The notes under the pieces were generated by a model. That model did not search any database. It saw only the letters and a program-made list of their open reading frames with translations, and was not told where the DNA came from. From the NCBI GenBank assembly GCA_964512045.1, contig CAZEJK010000033.1:1-33247 (forward strand): a DNA stretch of 33,247 nucleotides, given 5' to 3'. The first letter of the stretch is position 1; each line of letters starts with the position of its first letter. Positions 9,601 through 16,751 of this stretch are shown here, one piece after another. The position numbers and the translations under genes were made by a program. Source of the DNA: CAZEJK01 sp964512045. GTDB taxonomy: Bacteria; Acidobacteriota; Thermoanaerobaculia; Thermoanaerobaculales; Sulfomarinibacteraceae.

Positions 9601-9817
9601 CGCCCTGCGTCCAGTGTGACAGGGCGGTGGTCCGGACATCGACGAGAGCCTCCAGCTCGTTGCTCTGTCGCTGCAGCGTGTGGCGTCGTTCGCTTGGCGC
9701 CCACAGCGCCAGGTGGACGACCGCGACGGCCAATGCCAGTACCGTCGCCAAGACCGGCACGAGCCTGGCCAGGCGACGCGACGCGCGGCGTGTGGACAAC
9801 CCAACAGACGGCGGCAC
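6614..9817 (-). CDS. Membrane hybrid sensor histidine kinase with three PAS domains and a receiver
   Basis: GTG at 9815-9817 is chosen because GGGAGG lies 7 bases upstream; the longer open frame lacks such a signal. The 1067-residue protein has a membrane helix (about 18-38), an extracytoplasmic sensor region of about 245 residues, a second helix (about 288-306), three PAS domains (about 322-440, 450-567, 575-690), a HisKA/HATPase core and a C-terminal receiver. H714 in GGVAHDFSNLL is the phosphoacceptor of the NtrB-like type; N826 (N box), DSGPGVP and TGLGLS form the ATP site. The receiver has acidic E946-D947, phosphoacceptor D990 and K1034. No DNA-binding output domain is present, so phosphate must pass to a partner regulator not seen here. 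Ligand unknown. It is divergent from the ole operon, which may be coincidental. Confidence 0.92.
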   Translation of the reverse strand: MPPSVGLSTRRASRRLARLVPVLATVLALAVAVVHLALWAPSERRHTLQRQSNELEALVDVRTTALSHWTQGAIRDAQVLATYPTAHALLSGRVSGPLPYPEEAGAKRHLADLLHAWLETHRYQNALVTDVDGALEAGTATALPPGADSVIASVVHSPRPMACIVPAGQRPLVVVAAPIVDGDTVLGAVLLEQAANVMLAPMLTVHHQANATPHLELRVPTGDHALRVVCRSSGDCRIDSGATPQEGAATETEAVEAQSPVQGTDWTLHARVDVEPVLTIWRARTRERALLVLLLAFGLGASLSALWWSQRSAADRALAESERRARTLVEHTPDAIGVMEGRTGRLVEVNPRMETLLGRSSAALLGMTAAELSPPTQPDGSSSIDRSRELLARALDGERPVFEWTLKRSDGTPVMTQVHLSRLPPENAELVCASVVDISERQRAERDLRRSEEKYRTLVNAIQDGVFIIQDGLMVFVNEPFAAMIGYSVEEVLGQPFLDFVAPEDRALVTDRYRRRQAGERIVSEYELRMLHRNGLTRVYVNMTVDLTELRGTTATIGTLKDFTERRAAEELVRASERRYRLLFERNLAGVYRARPDGQLIDCNSAFALMLGYPSPEEAIDRWQIDTHRNDTELFLGTLDAEREVRDHETTMRRVDGSEVHLLENAIWMAEETQADPTILGTVIDITERRRIEDELHQAQKLQAIGRLAGGVAHDFSNLLQAILATTETLDRAAMSPQTVHAAVQELRSDVERGNDLARQLLLFARRGSSDLVHIELNEAIHASLKLLRRVIRANVRLHVEPCPTPLTVRADPGQLEQVLVNLVLNASDAMPAGGSIEIRSGATDCDAWIDVSDSGPGVPAEIRTRVFEPFFTTKESSEGTGLGLSVAHGIVARHGGSLTIVHTDPGGTTFRVTLPRSDAPAEPAPAQRPREDSVPGRGEWILLVEDEPATRAGIERLLISLGFQVTAVSTAEAALAMPEEHAHDMLLTDLLLPGVDGLTLAEQLAERWPGLPVILMSGYSQIDPPADVPFLHKPFTTAQLAEVLRTVLAHPTTVAPGEALHRPRPS

Positions 9818-10235
9818 CTGCCGTCCTCCCTTGCGACTGAGTCGGTGGCGAAGCGGATCCGGGCGTGGACACCGACCGCACCCGCTTCGATCGGGCACTG
9901 GCAACCCCCTCACTGTAGCATCGCTCGGAGTGCCCTCCGCCGGCGCCGGGGGGGCTGTCCCGCTGGAGCCGTTGTCGAAGAGGGGCGCACGACACGCTTA
10001 CCTGAGTCGAATGCTCGTGGGGTGCTGCGCAGACAGTGCTGAGCGCTGCGAACGTCAGAGCTCGACACGGCGTGGTCGTGTCGCCGGAGACCGCGGTCCG
10101 CGGACGCGTTCAAACCGTAGTACCCTTGCGTCTGATATCCTGCGGAGCGCGTGGCGAGCCATTGGTGTTTTCTCAGGCCCCGCCGGCCACCGAAGCATCC
10201 CAGCGCGCCTGTAGAATTCGAACTGAGGGTAGAGA
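9818..10235. other. Divergent intergenic region between sensor kinase and oleA
   Basis: These 418 bases contain no coding frame that I can support. An inverted repeat CGACACG/CGTGTCG (10063-10069 and 10077-10083, 7-base loop) is followed by two CCGCGG palindromes (10091-10096 and 10098-10103). These could be hairpins or regulator sites upstream of oleA. The half next to the kinase is featureless. Confidence 0.45.
10109..10138 (+). promoter_or_regulatory. Weak sigma-70-like promoter candidate for the ole operon
   Basis: TTCAAA (10109-10114) and TGATAT (10133-10138) are separated by 18 bases, which would place transcription initiation about 90 bases before oleA. Both hexamers deviate from consensus and the assignment is tentative. 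Confidence 0.25.
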
Positions 10236-11258
10236 ATGCGCACCCGTTTCGAGAACGTCTCCATTTTGAGTTTGAGCTGCGTTGACGCGCCCCACCGGGT
10301 ACTGTCCGAGGAGCTGGAACGACAGCTCGCTCCGACGCTCCAGCGTTTTGGGATGCGACCCGACCTGATCCGAGACCTGTCCGGAATCCACTGCCGACGG
10401 TTCTGGGACGAAGGCGTGGTGCCGAGCGAGGCGGCGACAGCAGCGGCGCGCCACGCGATCGAGGCGGCAAAGCTCGAGCCGGAGCGGCTCGGCGTGCTGG
10501 TCAACACGTCGGTATGTCGGGACTTCCTGGAACCCTCCACCGCGTGCATCGTGCATGGCAACCTGGGACTTGCCAATACCTGCATGAACTTCGATCTCGG
10601 CAACGCGTGCCTGGCGTTCGTCAACGGCATGGATGTCGTCGGCAACATGATCGAGCGAGGGCAGGTGGAGTACGGCATCGTGGTCGATGCGGAGACCAGC
10701 AGGCTGGCCGTGGAGACCACCATGAAGCTGCTCACGCGGGAGGACATCGACCCCGAGACCTTTCGTGCCAACTTTGCGACCTTGACCCTCGGCTCGGGAG
10801 CAGCGGCGATGGTGCTCGGTCGCAGCGATCTGGCATCGGGAGGCCACCGCTTTCTGGGCGGGGTGAGCCGCGCAGCGACGGAGCATAACCACCTGTGCCG
10901 CGGCAACCTGGACAAGATGGAGACGGATACCCATCAGCTGCTGATCGCAGGCCTCGACCTGGCCGAGCTGACCTGGAAGGAAGCGGCCAGGGAGCTCGGG
11001 TGGACGCCGGAGACGATCGATCACGTGATCGTCCACCAGGTCAGCAAGGCACACACCGGCAAGTTCGCCGAGCGGCTCGGCCTGGATCTGGAGAAGTTCT
11101 ACCTGACGTTTCCGGAGTACGGCAACATCGGGCCGGCGTCGGTGCCGGTTGCGATGTGCAAGGCGATGGAGATGGGCCGCTTCAGCAGCGGCGATCGGAT
11201 CGCACTGGCGGGGATCGGCAGTGGGCTCAACTGCACCATGGCCGAGGTGCAGTGGTAG
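10236..11258 (+). CDS. oleA: OleA, acyl-CoA head-to-head condensing thiolase
   Basis: OleA joins two fatty acyl-CoAs in a non-decarboxylative Claisen condensation to a 2-alkyl-3-ketoacid, the first step of long-chain olefin biosynthesis. The 340-residue protein matches the remembered Xanthomonas OleA nearly end to end, including the opening ENVSI, DAPH, LEPSTA, ATE.N.LCRGNLD.M.TDT and the ending GIGSGLNC.MAEV.W. Active-site residues are C125 in GNACLAF, H267 in VHQVS and N297 in YGNIGPAS. These distinguish it from FabH, which lacks the CRGNLD segment. ATG 10236 follows GAGGGTAGAGA. It is the first gene of a four-gene operon; oleB begins 18 bases after its stop. Confidence 0.95.
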   Translation: MRTRFENVSILSLSCVDAPHRVLSEELERQLAPTLQRFGMRPDLIRDLSGIHCRRFWDEGVVPSEAATAAARHAIEAAKLEPERLGVLVNTSVCRDFLEPSTACIVHGNLGLANTCMNFDLGNACLAFVNGMDVVGNMIERGQVEYGIVVDAETSRLAVETTMKLLTREDIDPETFRANFATLTLGSGAAAMVLGRSDLASGGHRFLGGVSRAATEHNHLCRGNLDKMETDTHQLLIAGLDLAELTWKEAARELGWTPETIDHVIVHQVSKAHTGKFAERLGLDLEKFYLTFPEYGNIGPASVPVAMCKAMEMGRFSSGDRIALAGIGSGLNCTMAEVQW

Positions 11259-11276
11259 CTGATTGAGGGCTGAGGG

Positions 11277-12197
11277 ATGAACCGGGATCCCGTTACCGAA
11301 CGTGTGCCAAGCTCCATGTACCCGTGGGAAGGCCACTTTCTCGAGCTTGACGGCGGCAGGCTGCACTACCTGGACGAAGGCGCCGGCGAGCCGATCGTCA
11401 TGGTCCATGGCAACCCCACCTGGTCGTTGTACTACCGCGAGCTGGTGCGCACGCTCTCCGACCGGTATCGAACGATCGTGCCGGATCACATCGGCTGCGG
11501 CCGTTCCGACACGCCGGGCGACGACCGGTACCGCTACACCCTGGCGCGAAGAGTGGAGGATCTGACGGCTCTGATCGAGCACCTCGGGCTCGACCGGCCG
11601 GTCACGCTGGTGGTGCACGACTGGGGTGGTGTGATCGGCATGGCGTGGGCGGTGCGTCACGCCGAGCGGGTGGGGCGGCTGGTCATCTTGAACACCGCTG
11701 CGTTCCATCTTCCCGCGAACAAGAAGCTTCCGTGGCAGCTTTGGTTGGTGCGCAACACGCCGCTGGGAGCCTTCCTGGTCCGAGGGTTCAATGCGTTTGC
11801 GCGTGGTGCGACCCGGGTGGCGTGCACCCGGCGGCCGATGCCGCCGGACGTGCGGGACGCGTACTGTGCTCCCTACAGCAGCTGGCACGAGCGGATCGCC
11901 ACCTTGCGGTTCGTCCAGGATATTCCCCTGAGGCCAAGCGATCCGGCGTACTCGGTGCTCGACGAGGTGGCCAACAACCTCGATCGTCTGCGCCATGTGC
12001 CGGCCATGATCTGCTGGGGCGAGAAGGACTTCGTGTTCGATCACCACTTCCTGGCCGAGTGGCAGCGGCGGCTGCCGTCAGCCGAGGTGCACCGCTTTTC
12101 GGACGCGGGACACTACGTGCTCGAGGACGCGTCCGAAGAGGTCAGCGAGCTCGTCGAGCAGTTCCTCGATGCACACCCGCTGTCGAACGGGGGGTGA
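11277..12197 (+). CDS. oleB: OleB, beta-lactone decarboxylase (alpha/beta hydrolase)
   Basis: OleB removes CO2 from the cis-beta-lactone made by OleC, giving the cis-olefin. The 306-residue protein has the haloalkane-dehalogenase-like fold: oxyanion motif HGNPTWS (44-50), nucleophile D115 in VHDWGGVIG, and catalytic H279 in DAGHYVLED. Haloalkane dehalogenases share this core, but location between oleA and oleC identifies it as OleB. The ATG at 11277 is preceded by GAGGGCTGAGGG. It is a stand-alone gene here, whereas some Actinobacteria carry an OleBC fusion. The oleC start lies 4 bases after its TGA, indicating translational coupling. Confidence 0.93.
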   Translation: MNRDPVTERVPSSMYPWEGHFLELDGGRLHYLDEGAGEPIVMVHGNPTWSLYYRELVRTLSDRYRTIVPDHIGCGRSDTPGDDRYRYTLARRVEDLTALIEHLGLDRPVTLVVHDWGGVIGMAWAVRHAERVGRLVILNTAAFHLPANKKLPWQLWLVRNTPLGAFLVRGFNAFARGATRVACTRRPMPPDVRDAYCAPYSSWHERIATLRFVQDIPLRPSDPAYSVLDEVANNLDRLRHVPAMICWGEKDFVFDHHFLAEWQRRLPSAEVHRFSDAGHYVLEDASEEVSELVEQFLDAHPLSNGG

Positions 12198-12201
12198 TGC
12201 G

Positions 12202-13866
12202 GTGACTGAGCCGGTTCCAGCGGGCGCCAACATCGCCGCTCATCTCGCCAGGATGGCTCTGGATCGTCCGTACGCGACAGCGGTCGTGTGCCCGGACGGG
12301 CGTGACCGCTGGGGCAGGGTGCGCTACGTGCACCTGACCTACCGGCAGCTGGACGAGGCCAGCGCGCAGGTCGCCCGTGGGCTCGAGCGGGTCGGCATCG
12401 GGCCGGGGGTTCGCACGGTGCTCATGGTGAGCCCGAGCCTGGAGATGTACACCCTCGTGTTCGCTCTATTTCGCGCAGGGGCGGTGCCGGTGCTCGTCGA
12501 TCCGGGGATCGGTCTGGCCAACCTGAAGCGGTGCCTCGGCAACGCGCGACCGGAGGCGTTCGTGGGCGTGCCGAAGGCGAACCTCGCACGGCTGATCCTC
12601 GGCTGGAGCCGCCGGACGATCCGGACTACGGTGACCGTGGGACGGCGGCGGCTGCTGGCCGGACGGACCCTCGCAGATCTTGAGCGGGAGGGTGCGGTTG
12701 GGCACGCCCCGATGGCGGGTCCCGACGGAGAGATGGCGGCGATCCTGTTCACCAGTGGAAGCACCGGCACACCGAAGGGCGTGATCTACGGTCACGGGAA
12801 CTTCCAGGCGCAGGTCGCGGCGATCGGCGAGATGCTCGGCATCGAGCCGGGCGAGGTGGACTGCCCGACGTTTCCCCTGTTCGGTCTGTTCGATCCGGCG
12901 CTGGGGATGACGACCGTGGTTCCGGACATGGATCCGACCCGTCCGGCGACGGTCGATCCGCGACGGATCGTGGAGGCGGTGCACGACTTCGGAGTGACCA
13001 ACATGTTCGGGTCGCCGGCGCTGCTCAACACGGTGGGGCGGTACGGTGAGGCCACCGGTGCGAAGCTGCCGTCGTTGCGGCGAGTGACCTCGGCCGGAGC
13101 GCCGGTGTCGGCGCGGATCATCGAGCGGTTCCTGACGATGCTGCCGGAGGGCGCCGAGGTGTTCACCCCGTACGGCGCGACGGAGTCGCTACCGGTGGCA
13201 CTGATCGGCTCGAACGAGGTCCTCGCCGAGACGCGCTACGCGACTGACGAGGGACGCGGAGTCTGCGTCGGCAGACCGGTACCCTCGATCGAGGTGTCGA
13301 TCATCGCAATCACCGATGACCCGATCAGGAGCTGGTCGAAGGCCGAGCTGCTGCCGACCGGTCAGATTGGTGAGATCGTGGTTCGAGGCCCGCAGGTCAC
13401 GGTGGGGTACTTCGCCGACGAGCGGGCGACGGAGCTGGCCAAGATCCCGAACGGCGATGGGACCGTGGCCCACCGCATGGGCGATCTCGGGTACCTTGAC
13501 GACGACGGGCGTCTGTGGTTTGGCGGCCGCAAGTCGCAGCGCGTGCGAGCCGCGGGCGGCGAGCTGTACACCGTGCCGTGCGAGGGTGTGTTCGATACCC
13601 ATCCGGACGTCTACCGCTCGGCGCTGGTGGGTGTGCAACGGGACGACGGCATCGAGCCCGTCATCGTCGTCGAGCTGGAGCCGGAGGCTTACCGTCGCGA
13701 TACGGCGGCACTGACCACGGAGCTCCTCGATATCGGCGCGCGGTTCGAGCACACGGCGGGGATTCGTGCGGTTCTGGTGCACCCGTCGTTCCCCGTGGAT
13801 ACTCGCCACAACGCGAAGATCCGTCGCGGACAGCTGGCCGAGTGGGCGAGCAGGAGGCTCCGGTGA
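12202..13866 (+). CDS. oleC: OleC, beta-lactone synthetase (AMP-ligase family)
   Basis: OleC uses ATP to close the 2-alkyl-3-hydroxyacid into a beta-lactone. I choose GTG 12202, since the product then opens VTEPVPAGANIAAHL in family style and GGGGGGTGA precedes it. The 554-residue protein carries the adenylate-forming P-loop ILFTSGSTGTPKG (181-193), the YGATESLP motif (324-331) and a C-terminal hinge region FGGRKSQRVRAAGGELYTVPCE. The R-K-S-Q-R-V segment in place of the usual ligase DxxK hinge, together with operon position, supports OleC over an acyl-CoA ligase. Its TGA overlaps the oleD start. Confidence 0.93.
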   Translation: MTEPVPAGANIAAHLARMALDRPYATAVVCPDGRDRWGRVRYVHLTYRQLDEASAQVARGLERVGIGPGVRTVLMVSPSLEMYTLVFALFRAGAVPVLVDPGIGLANLKRCLGNARPEAFVGVPKANLARLILGWSRRTIRTTVTVGRRRLLAGRTLADLEREGAVGHAPMAGPDGEMAAILFTSGSTGTPKGVIYGHGNFQAQVAAIGEMLGIEPGEVDCPTFPLFGLFDPALGMTTVVPDMDPTRPATVDPRRIVEAVHDFGVTNMFGSPALLNTVGRYGEATGAKLPSLRRVTSAGAPVSARIIERFLTMLPEGAEVFTPYGATESLPVALIGSNEVLAETRYATDEGRGVCVGRPVPSIEVSIIAITDDPIRSWSKAELLPTGQIGEIVVRGPQVTVGYFADERATELAKIPNGDGTVAHRMGDLGYLDDDGRLWFGGRKSQRVRAAGGELYTVPCEGVFDTHPDVYRSALVGVQRDDGIEPVIVVELEPEAYRRDTAALTTELLDIGARFEHTAGIRAVLVHPSFPVDTRHNAKIRRGQLAEWASRRLR

Positions 13867-14852
13867 AGGCTCTCGTGACCGGCGGTGGGGGCTTTCTCGG
13901 AAGGAGAGTCGTCGAGAAGCTCGTGGATCTGGGGTGGCAGGTGTCGAGCCTGGCACGGGGGACCTACCCGGAGCTCGAAGCACTCGGCGTGACCTGTTAT
14001 CGGGGCGATCTGGCCGAGGCCGATGCTGTGGACGCGGCCGTCGCCGGAGTTGATGTCGTCTTCCACGTGGCGGCGAAGGCCGGCGTGTGGGGACCGTACC
14101 GCGAGTATGAACGGGCGAACATCACCGGAACCGACAACGTGCTCGCAGCATGTCGCACGCACGGCGTGGGACGACTGGTGTACACCAGCACCCCGAGCGT
14201 GGTCCACGCAGGCGGCGACATCGAGGGCGGCGACGAGTCGTTGCCGTACCCGCGGAAGTTTCATGCGCACTACCCGGCCACCAAGGCGGTGGCCGAGCAG
14301 CGGGTGCTGGCGGCCAATGGACCGGATCTCGCCACAGTCGCCTTGCGGCCGCACCTGATCTGGGGCCCGCGGGACAACCATCTCGTGCCGCGGTTGCTGC
14401 AGCGGCAGCGCGCTGGTCGTCTCCGGTTGGTGGGTTCCGGCGACAAGCTGGTGGACACGGTGTATGTGGACAATGCCGCCGACGCGCACCTGCAGGCGTG
14501 CGAACGCCTCGAGCCGGGCGCCGCGTGTGCCGGACGCGTCTACTTCATCAGCCAGGGCGAGCCGCTCCCGATCCGCGAGTGGATCAACCGGATCCTGGCC
14601 GCCGGCGGGCTCGGTCCGGTGCGCCGCTCGGTGCCGGCGCCGGTGGCCTTGTTCGCTGGCGCCATCATGGAGGGCTTCGCCAAGGCCACCGGGCAGAGAG
14701 AGGAGCCGATGCTCACCCGGTTCCTCGTCCGGCATCTGTCGACCGCCCACTGGTACGACCTCACTGCTGCCCGCCGCGACCTCGGCTACGAGCCCGCCAT
14801 CTCGATCGACGAGGGCTTCGAGCGGTTGGCGGCGTGGCTGTCGTCCCGGTGA
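13863..14852 (+). CDS. oleD: OleD, NAD(P)H-dependent 2-alkyl-3-ketoacid reductase
   Basis: OleD reduces the OleA product to the 2-alkyl-3-hydroxyacid. It is an extended short-chain dehydrogenase of 329 residues: nucleotide-binding TGGGGFLG (6-13), YTSTPSVV strand (107-114) and catalytic Y137 and K141 in HYPATK. It starts with GTG 13863, overlapping the oleC stop (GTGA), a 4-base overlap typical of coupled translation. Related 3-beta-hydroxysteroid dehydrogenase-like proteins share this fold, but the position right after oleC settles the identity. With oleABC, this gives a complete pathway from acyl-CoA to long-chain internal alkene. Confidence 0.93.
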   Translation: MKALVTGGGGFLGRRVVEKLVDLGWQVSSLARGTYPELEALGVTCYRGDLAEADAVDAAVAGVDVVFHVAAKAGVWGPYREYERANITGTDNVLAACRTHGVGRLVYTSTPSVVHAGGDIEGGDESLPYPRKFHAHYPATKAVAEQRVLAANGPDLATVALRPHLIWGPRDNHLVPRLLQRQRAGRLRLVGSGDKLVDTVYVDNAADAHLQACERLEPGAACAGRVYFISQGEPLPIREWINRILAAGGLGPVRRSVPAPVALFAGAIMEGFAKATGQREEPMLTRFLVRHLSTAHWYDLTAARRDLGYEPAISIDEGFERLAAWLSSR

Positions 14853-14878
14853 GGCGATCGTCCGAGCCCACGGGCGGC

Positions 14879-14913
14879 AACTGAAGGTCCAAGGTCGAGA
14901 GCTCAGAGTACAG
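14879..14913 (+). repeat. Degenerate heptamer array (5 units)
   Basis: Five consecutive 7-base units (AACTGAA, GGTCCAA, GGTCGAG, AGCTCAG, AGTACAG) stand 26 bases after oleD. They resemble the clearer array at 23063-23125, which also lies next to a family A repeat. Confidence 0.5.
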
Positions 14914-14930
14914 AGTGCCGCCCAACCAAG

Positions 14931-15022
14931 CTCACTCGCAGGAGGGACGCCGCCTCAGCCCGGCCCCGGCCCCCGATTACGGTCCCGGCCCCGTCAGCCG
15001 GACCCCGGCTGCCCGGCCTCCG
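14931..15022 (+). repeat. GC-rich intergenic repeat, family A, copy 2
   Basis: It begins CTCACTCGCAG, has ACGCCGC, then CCGG hexamers, then GTCAGCCGGA. The copy at 22953-23040 shares CTCACTCGCAG, ACGCCGC, CAGCCCGG and CAGCCGGA in the same order. It lies in the convergent space between oleD and the fibre-like gene. Confidence 0.75.
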
Positions 15023-15065
15023 GCGATGAGCCTTCGCTCGTTCGAAGATGTCGATCTTTGAGCCG

Positions 15066-15137
15066 CCAACGCGGCCGCGGGCCGCAACCAAAGGGGTGCT
15101 CCGCACTCCGGAGAGAGCGTTCTCACTGCCGCGTTGG
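15066..15137. repeat. Inverted-end repeat, family B, copy 1
   Basis: The 72-base element is bounded by CCAACGCGG and its exact complement CCGCGTTGG. Inside is the hairpin-forming GCGGCCGCGGGCCGC followed by AAAGGGGTGCTCCG. It ends 3 bases from the stop codon of the fibre-like gene, so it could serve as a terminator for the converging genes. A second copy with the same ends is at 25705-25769. Confidence 0.75.
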
Positions 15138-15140
15138 TCG

Positions 15141-16670
15141 CTACAAGGCGCCGAGGAGCGCCCACACCAGGCCGTCCCGCGTCTCTGAGGCGTCGTCGAG
15201 CACCATGGCGAAGGACGAGCTTCTGTCCGTCTGAGTCACGCCGTTGGCGCCGAGCCCGATACGTTCGCCGATCGTGACCGCCCTGCTCGCATCGATGCGG
15301 ACCTGAGCCATTCCCTGGACCACCACGACAACGTAGTCGCCAGGCGCCGCCGGTCCACCGGTGGGGCCGTAGTGGGCCCCCGGCTTGACGTCGTCCTGGC
15401 TGTCGTCAGCGATCGTCATCGTCGTGCGGCCGACGACGACGCCGAGAACGCTGTCCCCCGTGGTTGCGGGCGCCGTCAGGATGACCGGTTGCCCGCTGCC
15501 GTTCGTCTTCGTGTCGACGCCTGCAGCGGTCACCACGTCGCCAAGCTGGAGGGTGGTGTCCGAGGCGTTGCGGGCGACGTAGCGGGTGGTGCAGCCGGTG
15601 CATGAGTCGGCTCTGATCGGGCCAGCGAAGTAGGCGGCGTACTGGCCCGTTGCGTTGCTGAAGCCGTAGACGCCGTAGCCACCGTCGGTGAACCCGATGA
15701 CGCCGTTGTCGAGGTCGGTTGTGCCGTCGCTGAACCCGACGACCCCATCGCCGCTGCTGTGCTCTCCGCGGACGCCGTCGTCACCCCCTTCGTCTCCGGA
15801 GCTCTCGACCTTCAGCCCGGAGCCATTCGTGCCGGTGATGACGGCGCCGGTTGGGCCCATCGCAGAGAGCGCTACGCCCGCGTCAGTCGCGGTGTGCTCG
15901 AAGTACCCGGCATGCCCGTCGGGGGAGGCGACCTCGCCGTAGACGCCGTAGGTCTGTGTGGTGAGGGCGTTGGCGATACCGCGGACGCCGATGCTCTCGT
16001 TGCCCTCAGCGACGCCGTTGACGCCCCAGCCGAACTCGCCGTCCGACTCGCCCCATACTCCGGTTCCCCCGAACTCGAACCCGTAGCCAAACACGCCTAT
16101 GGGGTAGCCGACACTGCTTCTGCCCCCCAGCTTGGCGCCGAGGACGCCTTCGTCGGGGCTGGTCTCGCCGGATCGGATATCCAGGAGCTGTTCCTCGGAC
16201 GCGACGTCCGCCTTGATGATCGCGCCTGGTCGGAGCGTGTTGGCGTACGGGACGGCTTGCAGTGCCTGACATCCGACCGGGGTGCCTTCGACCTCTGTGA
16301 GTAGCCACAACGCGCGACCGGTGTACACGTCGGCACTGAAGCTGAGCTCCACGGAGAAGAGGCCATCACTGACCGTGACCGTCTGTCCCACGGTCGGCGC
16401 AACTAGCGCAGAGCAGTCGTCGACTGGCGACAGGCCAAAGGTCATCTGCCGGTTGCCGTCGACCGGCTGGCCGCTCTCCTCGAGCACGCCCTGGTAGGTG
16501 AACGTGCTGGTGACCGCTGCTCGGCTCGTCGACGTGGCCTGGAGGGTTCGAGAGACCTCGCCCTCCTTGGCTCCGTTCGGCTGGGCGAAGGTGCGTGCGG
16601 GCAGAGCGAGCATGAGGATCGCAGTGATTGCAGCGGTCCAGCTGAGGGTGTTTCGTGCTTGTGATCTCAT
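15141..16670 (-). CDS. Secreted fibre-like protein of unknown function
   Basis: The start ATG 16668-16670 follows GGGAGG by 7 bases; the 509-residue product has a signal peptide ending near ARTFAQ. Residues about 55-155 (FTYQGVLEESGQPVDGNRQ, then GLFSVELSF, then LQAVPYA) form an N-terminal domain that I recall from many secreted proteins of unknown role in environmental bacteria. Residues about 160-360 contain short repeats of the types GVWGES, GVYGE, GVIGF and GVYGF, similar in style to tail-fibre beta-repeats. The C-terminal third (about 365-509) has CTGC and a beta-rich fold resembling a capsid- or fibre-head domain (LGDVV, GVVVG). It is probably an extracellular fibre or matrix protein. 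It lies 81 bases downstream of the beta-helix gene on the same strand, so the two may be co-transcribed. Confidence 0.75.
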   Translation of the reverse strand: MRSQARNTLSWTAAITAILMLALPARTFAQPNGAKEGEVSRTLQATSTSRAAVTSTFTYQGVLEESGQPVDGNRQMTFGLSPVDDCSALVAPTVGQTVTVSDGLFSVELSFSADVYTGRALWLLTEVEGTPVGCQALQAVPYANTLRPGAIIKADVASEEQLLDIRSGETSPDEGVLGAKLGGRSSVGYPIGVFGYGFEFGGTGVWGESDGEFGWGVNGVAEGNESIGVRGIANALTTQTYGVYGEVASPDGHAGYFEHTATDAGVALSAMGPTGAVITGTNGSGLKVESSGDEGGDDGVRGEHSSGDGVVGFSDGTTDLDNGVIGFTDGGYGVYGFSNATGQYAAYFAGPIRADSCTGCTTRYVARNASDTTLQLGDVVTAAGVDTKTNGSGQPVILTAPATTGDSVLGVVVGRTTMTIADDSQDDVKPGAHYGPTGGPAAPGDYVVVVVQGMAQVRIDASRAVTIGERIGLGANGVTQTDRSSSFAMVLDDASETRDGLVWALLGAL

Positions 16671-16751
16671 CGGTGACCTCCCTGTCGGTGTGGTCGTTGG
16701 AGTGCGGCGAGCGTGCCGCATCGGTGGATGATCGTTTGTCCTCCTCGGTGC

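Noticed and set aside
10173..12047. A 624-codon open frame on the minus strand
   Set aside because: It is antisense to oleA and oleB, whose catalytic residues are all recognisable. High GC keeps the opposite frame open.
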